NCBI GenBank assembly: GCA_032622095.1
Contig: CP136068.1
Span: 2,769,314 to 2,833,313, forward strand
Direction: 5' to 3'
DNA length: 64,000 bases
DNA from: Siphonodentalium dalli
Lineage: Eukaryota > Mollusca > Scaphopoda > Gadilida > Siphonodentaliidae
Shown here: piece after piece, positions 63,766-64,000 of the stretch
How positions within the stretch are numbered: the stretch's first letter is position 1
Layout: every line of letters begins with the position of its first letter
Translations under genes and position numbers: made by a program
Notes under the pieces: generated by a model
What the model was told of the DNA's origin: nothing
The model's database searches: none
Seen by the model: only the letters and a program-made list of their open reading frames with translations

Positions 63766-64000
63766 GATTACAAGAAAAACAAATACTGTACACAACATTG
63801 TATAATGACATTTTTATTTTCCATCTGAATGTTTATCCAAATTTTATTTTTTGGTATTTGTCGACGCTTGATTCTCTATAAAAGCCTGTATTTGATCATC
63901 AGAAAGCATGATTTGGAACAGTAATCACGGACGTGAAAAACTCAATGCAGAAGTGAAACATTGCTAAATCCACCAGAGTATTGCGCAAGCATCACAATAT

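Overview
The window is nuclear DNA of a bilaterian animal, most likely an AT-rich marine invertebrate. Coding sequence is split into short exons by GT-AG introns, and the introns and intergenic DNA are packed with non-autonomous DNA transposons and minisatellites. I cannot name the species from sequence alone. Two conserved genes can be assembled, and they converge tail to tail.

Gene 1 (+ strand, 9546-33556) is the single MRL-family adaptor of invertebrates (MIG-10 / RIAM / lamellipodin, vertebrate RAPH1 and APBB1IP). Eight exons join in frame to 1111 residues: a basic helix, an RA domain, a PH domain, and a long proline-rich tail with an Ena/VASP-type FPPPP motif and SH3-type motifs. Its 5' end was not found. 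Gene 2 (- strand, 60997-47355) is the C-terminal 278 residues of cullin-2 (CUL2) in seven in-frame exons, including the RBX1-binding part of the cullin homology domain, the neddylation lysine, the winged-helix B domain and the stop. Its 5' exons lie beyond the right edge or were not recognised. The intergenic stretch, 33.6-47.3 kb, holds only repeats.

Mobile DNA by apparent type: (i) piggyBac-like MITEs with TTAA sites and CCCTTT ends, in several families with different termini that share one internal hairpin; (ii) hAT-like MITEs with CAAGCCT ends and 8-bp target duplications (several exact), plus a related 1.1-kb element; (iii) near-perfect palindromic MITEs with CAGT ends at TA sites; (iv) many other foldback elements; (v) a tRNA-derived SINE-like head. 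No transposase gene was seen.

The most unusual signal is that many minisatellites sit on exon edges. Their units contain a few exon bases plus the adjoining splice site, so genuine splice sites are followed or preceded by rows of near-identical decoys. This is seen at the RA exon (acceptor and donor), a PH exon (acceptor and donor), the next PH exon (donor), CUL2 exons 1 and 5 (donors; about 49 decoys at exon 5), and at the CUL2 stop codon, where the unit also carries AATAAA. Separately, a 3.8-kb satellite of a 26-bp unit ends about 65 bp before an MRL exon and is open in all three frames of the minus strand.
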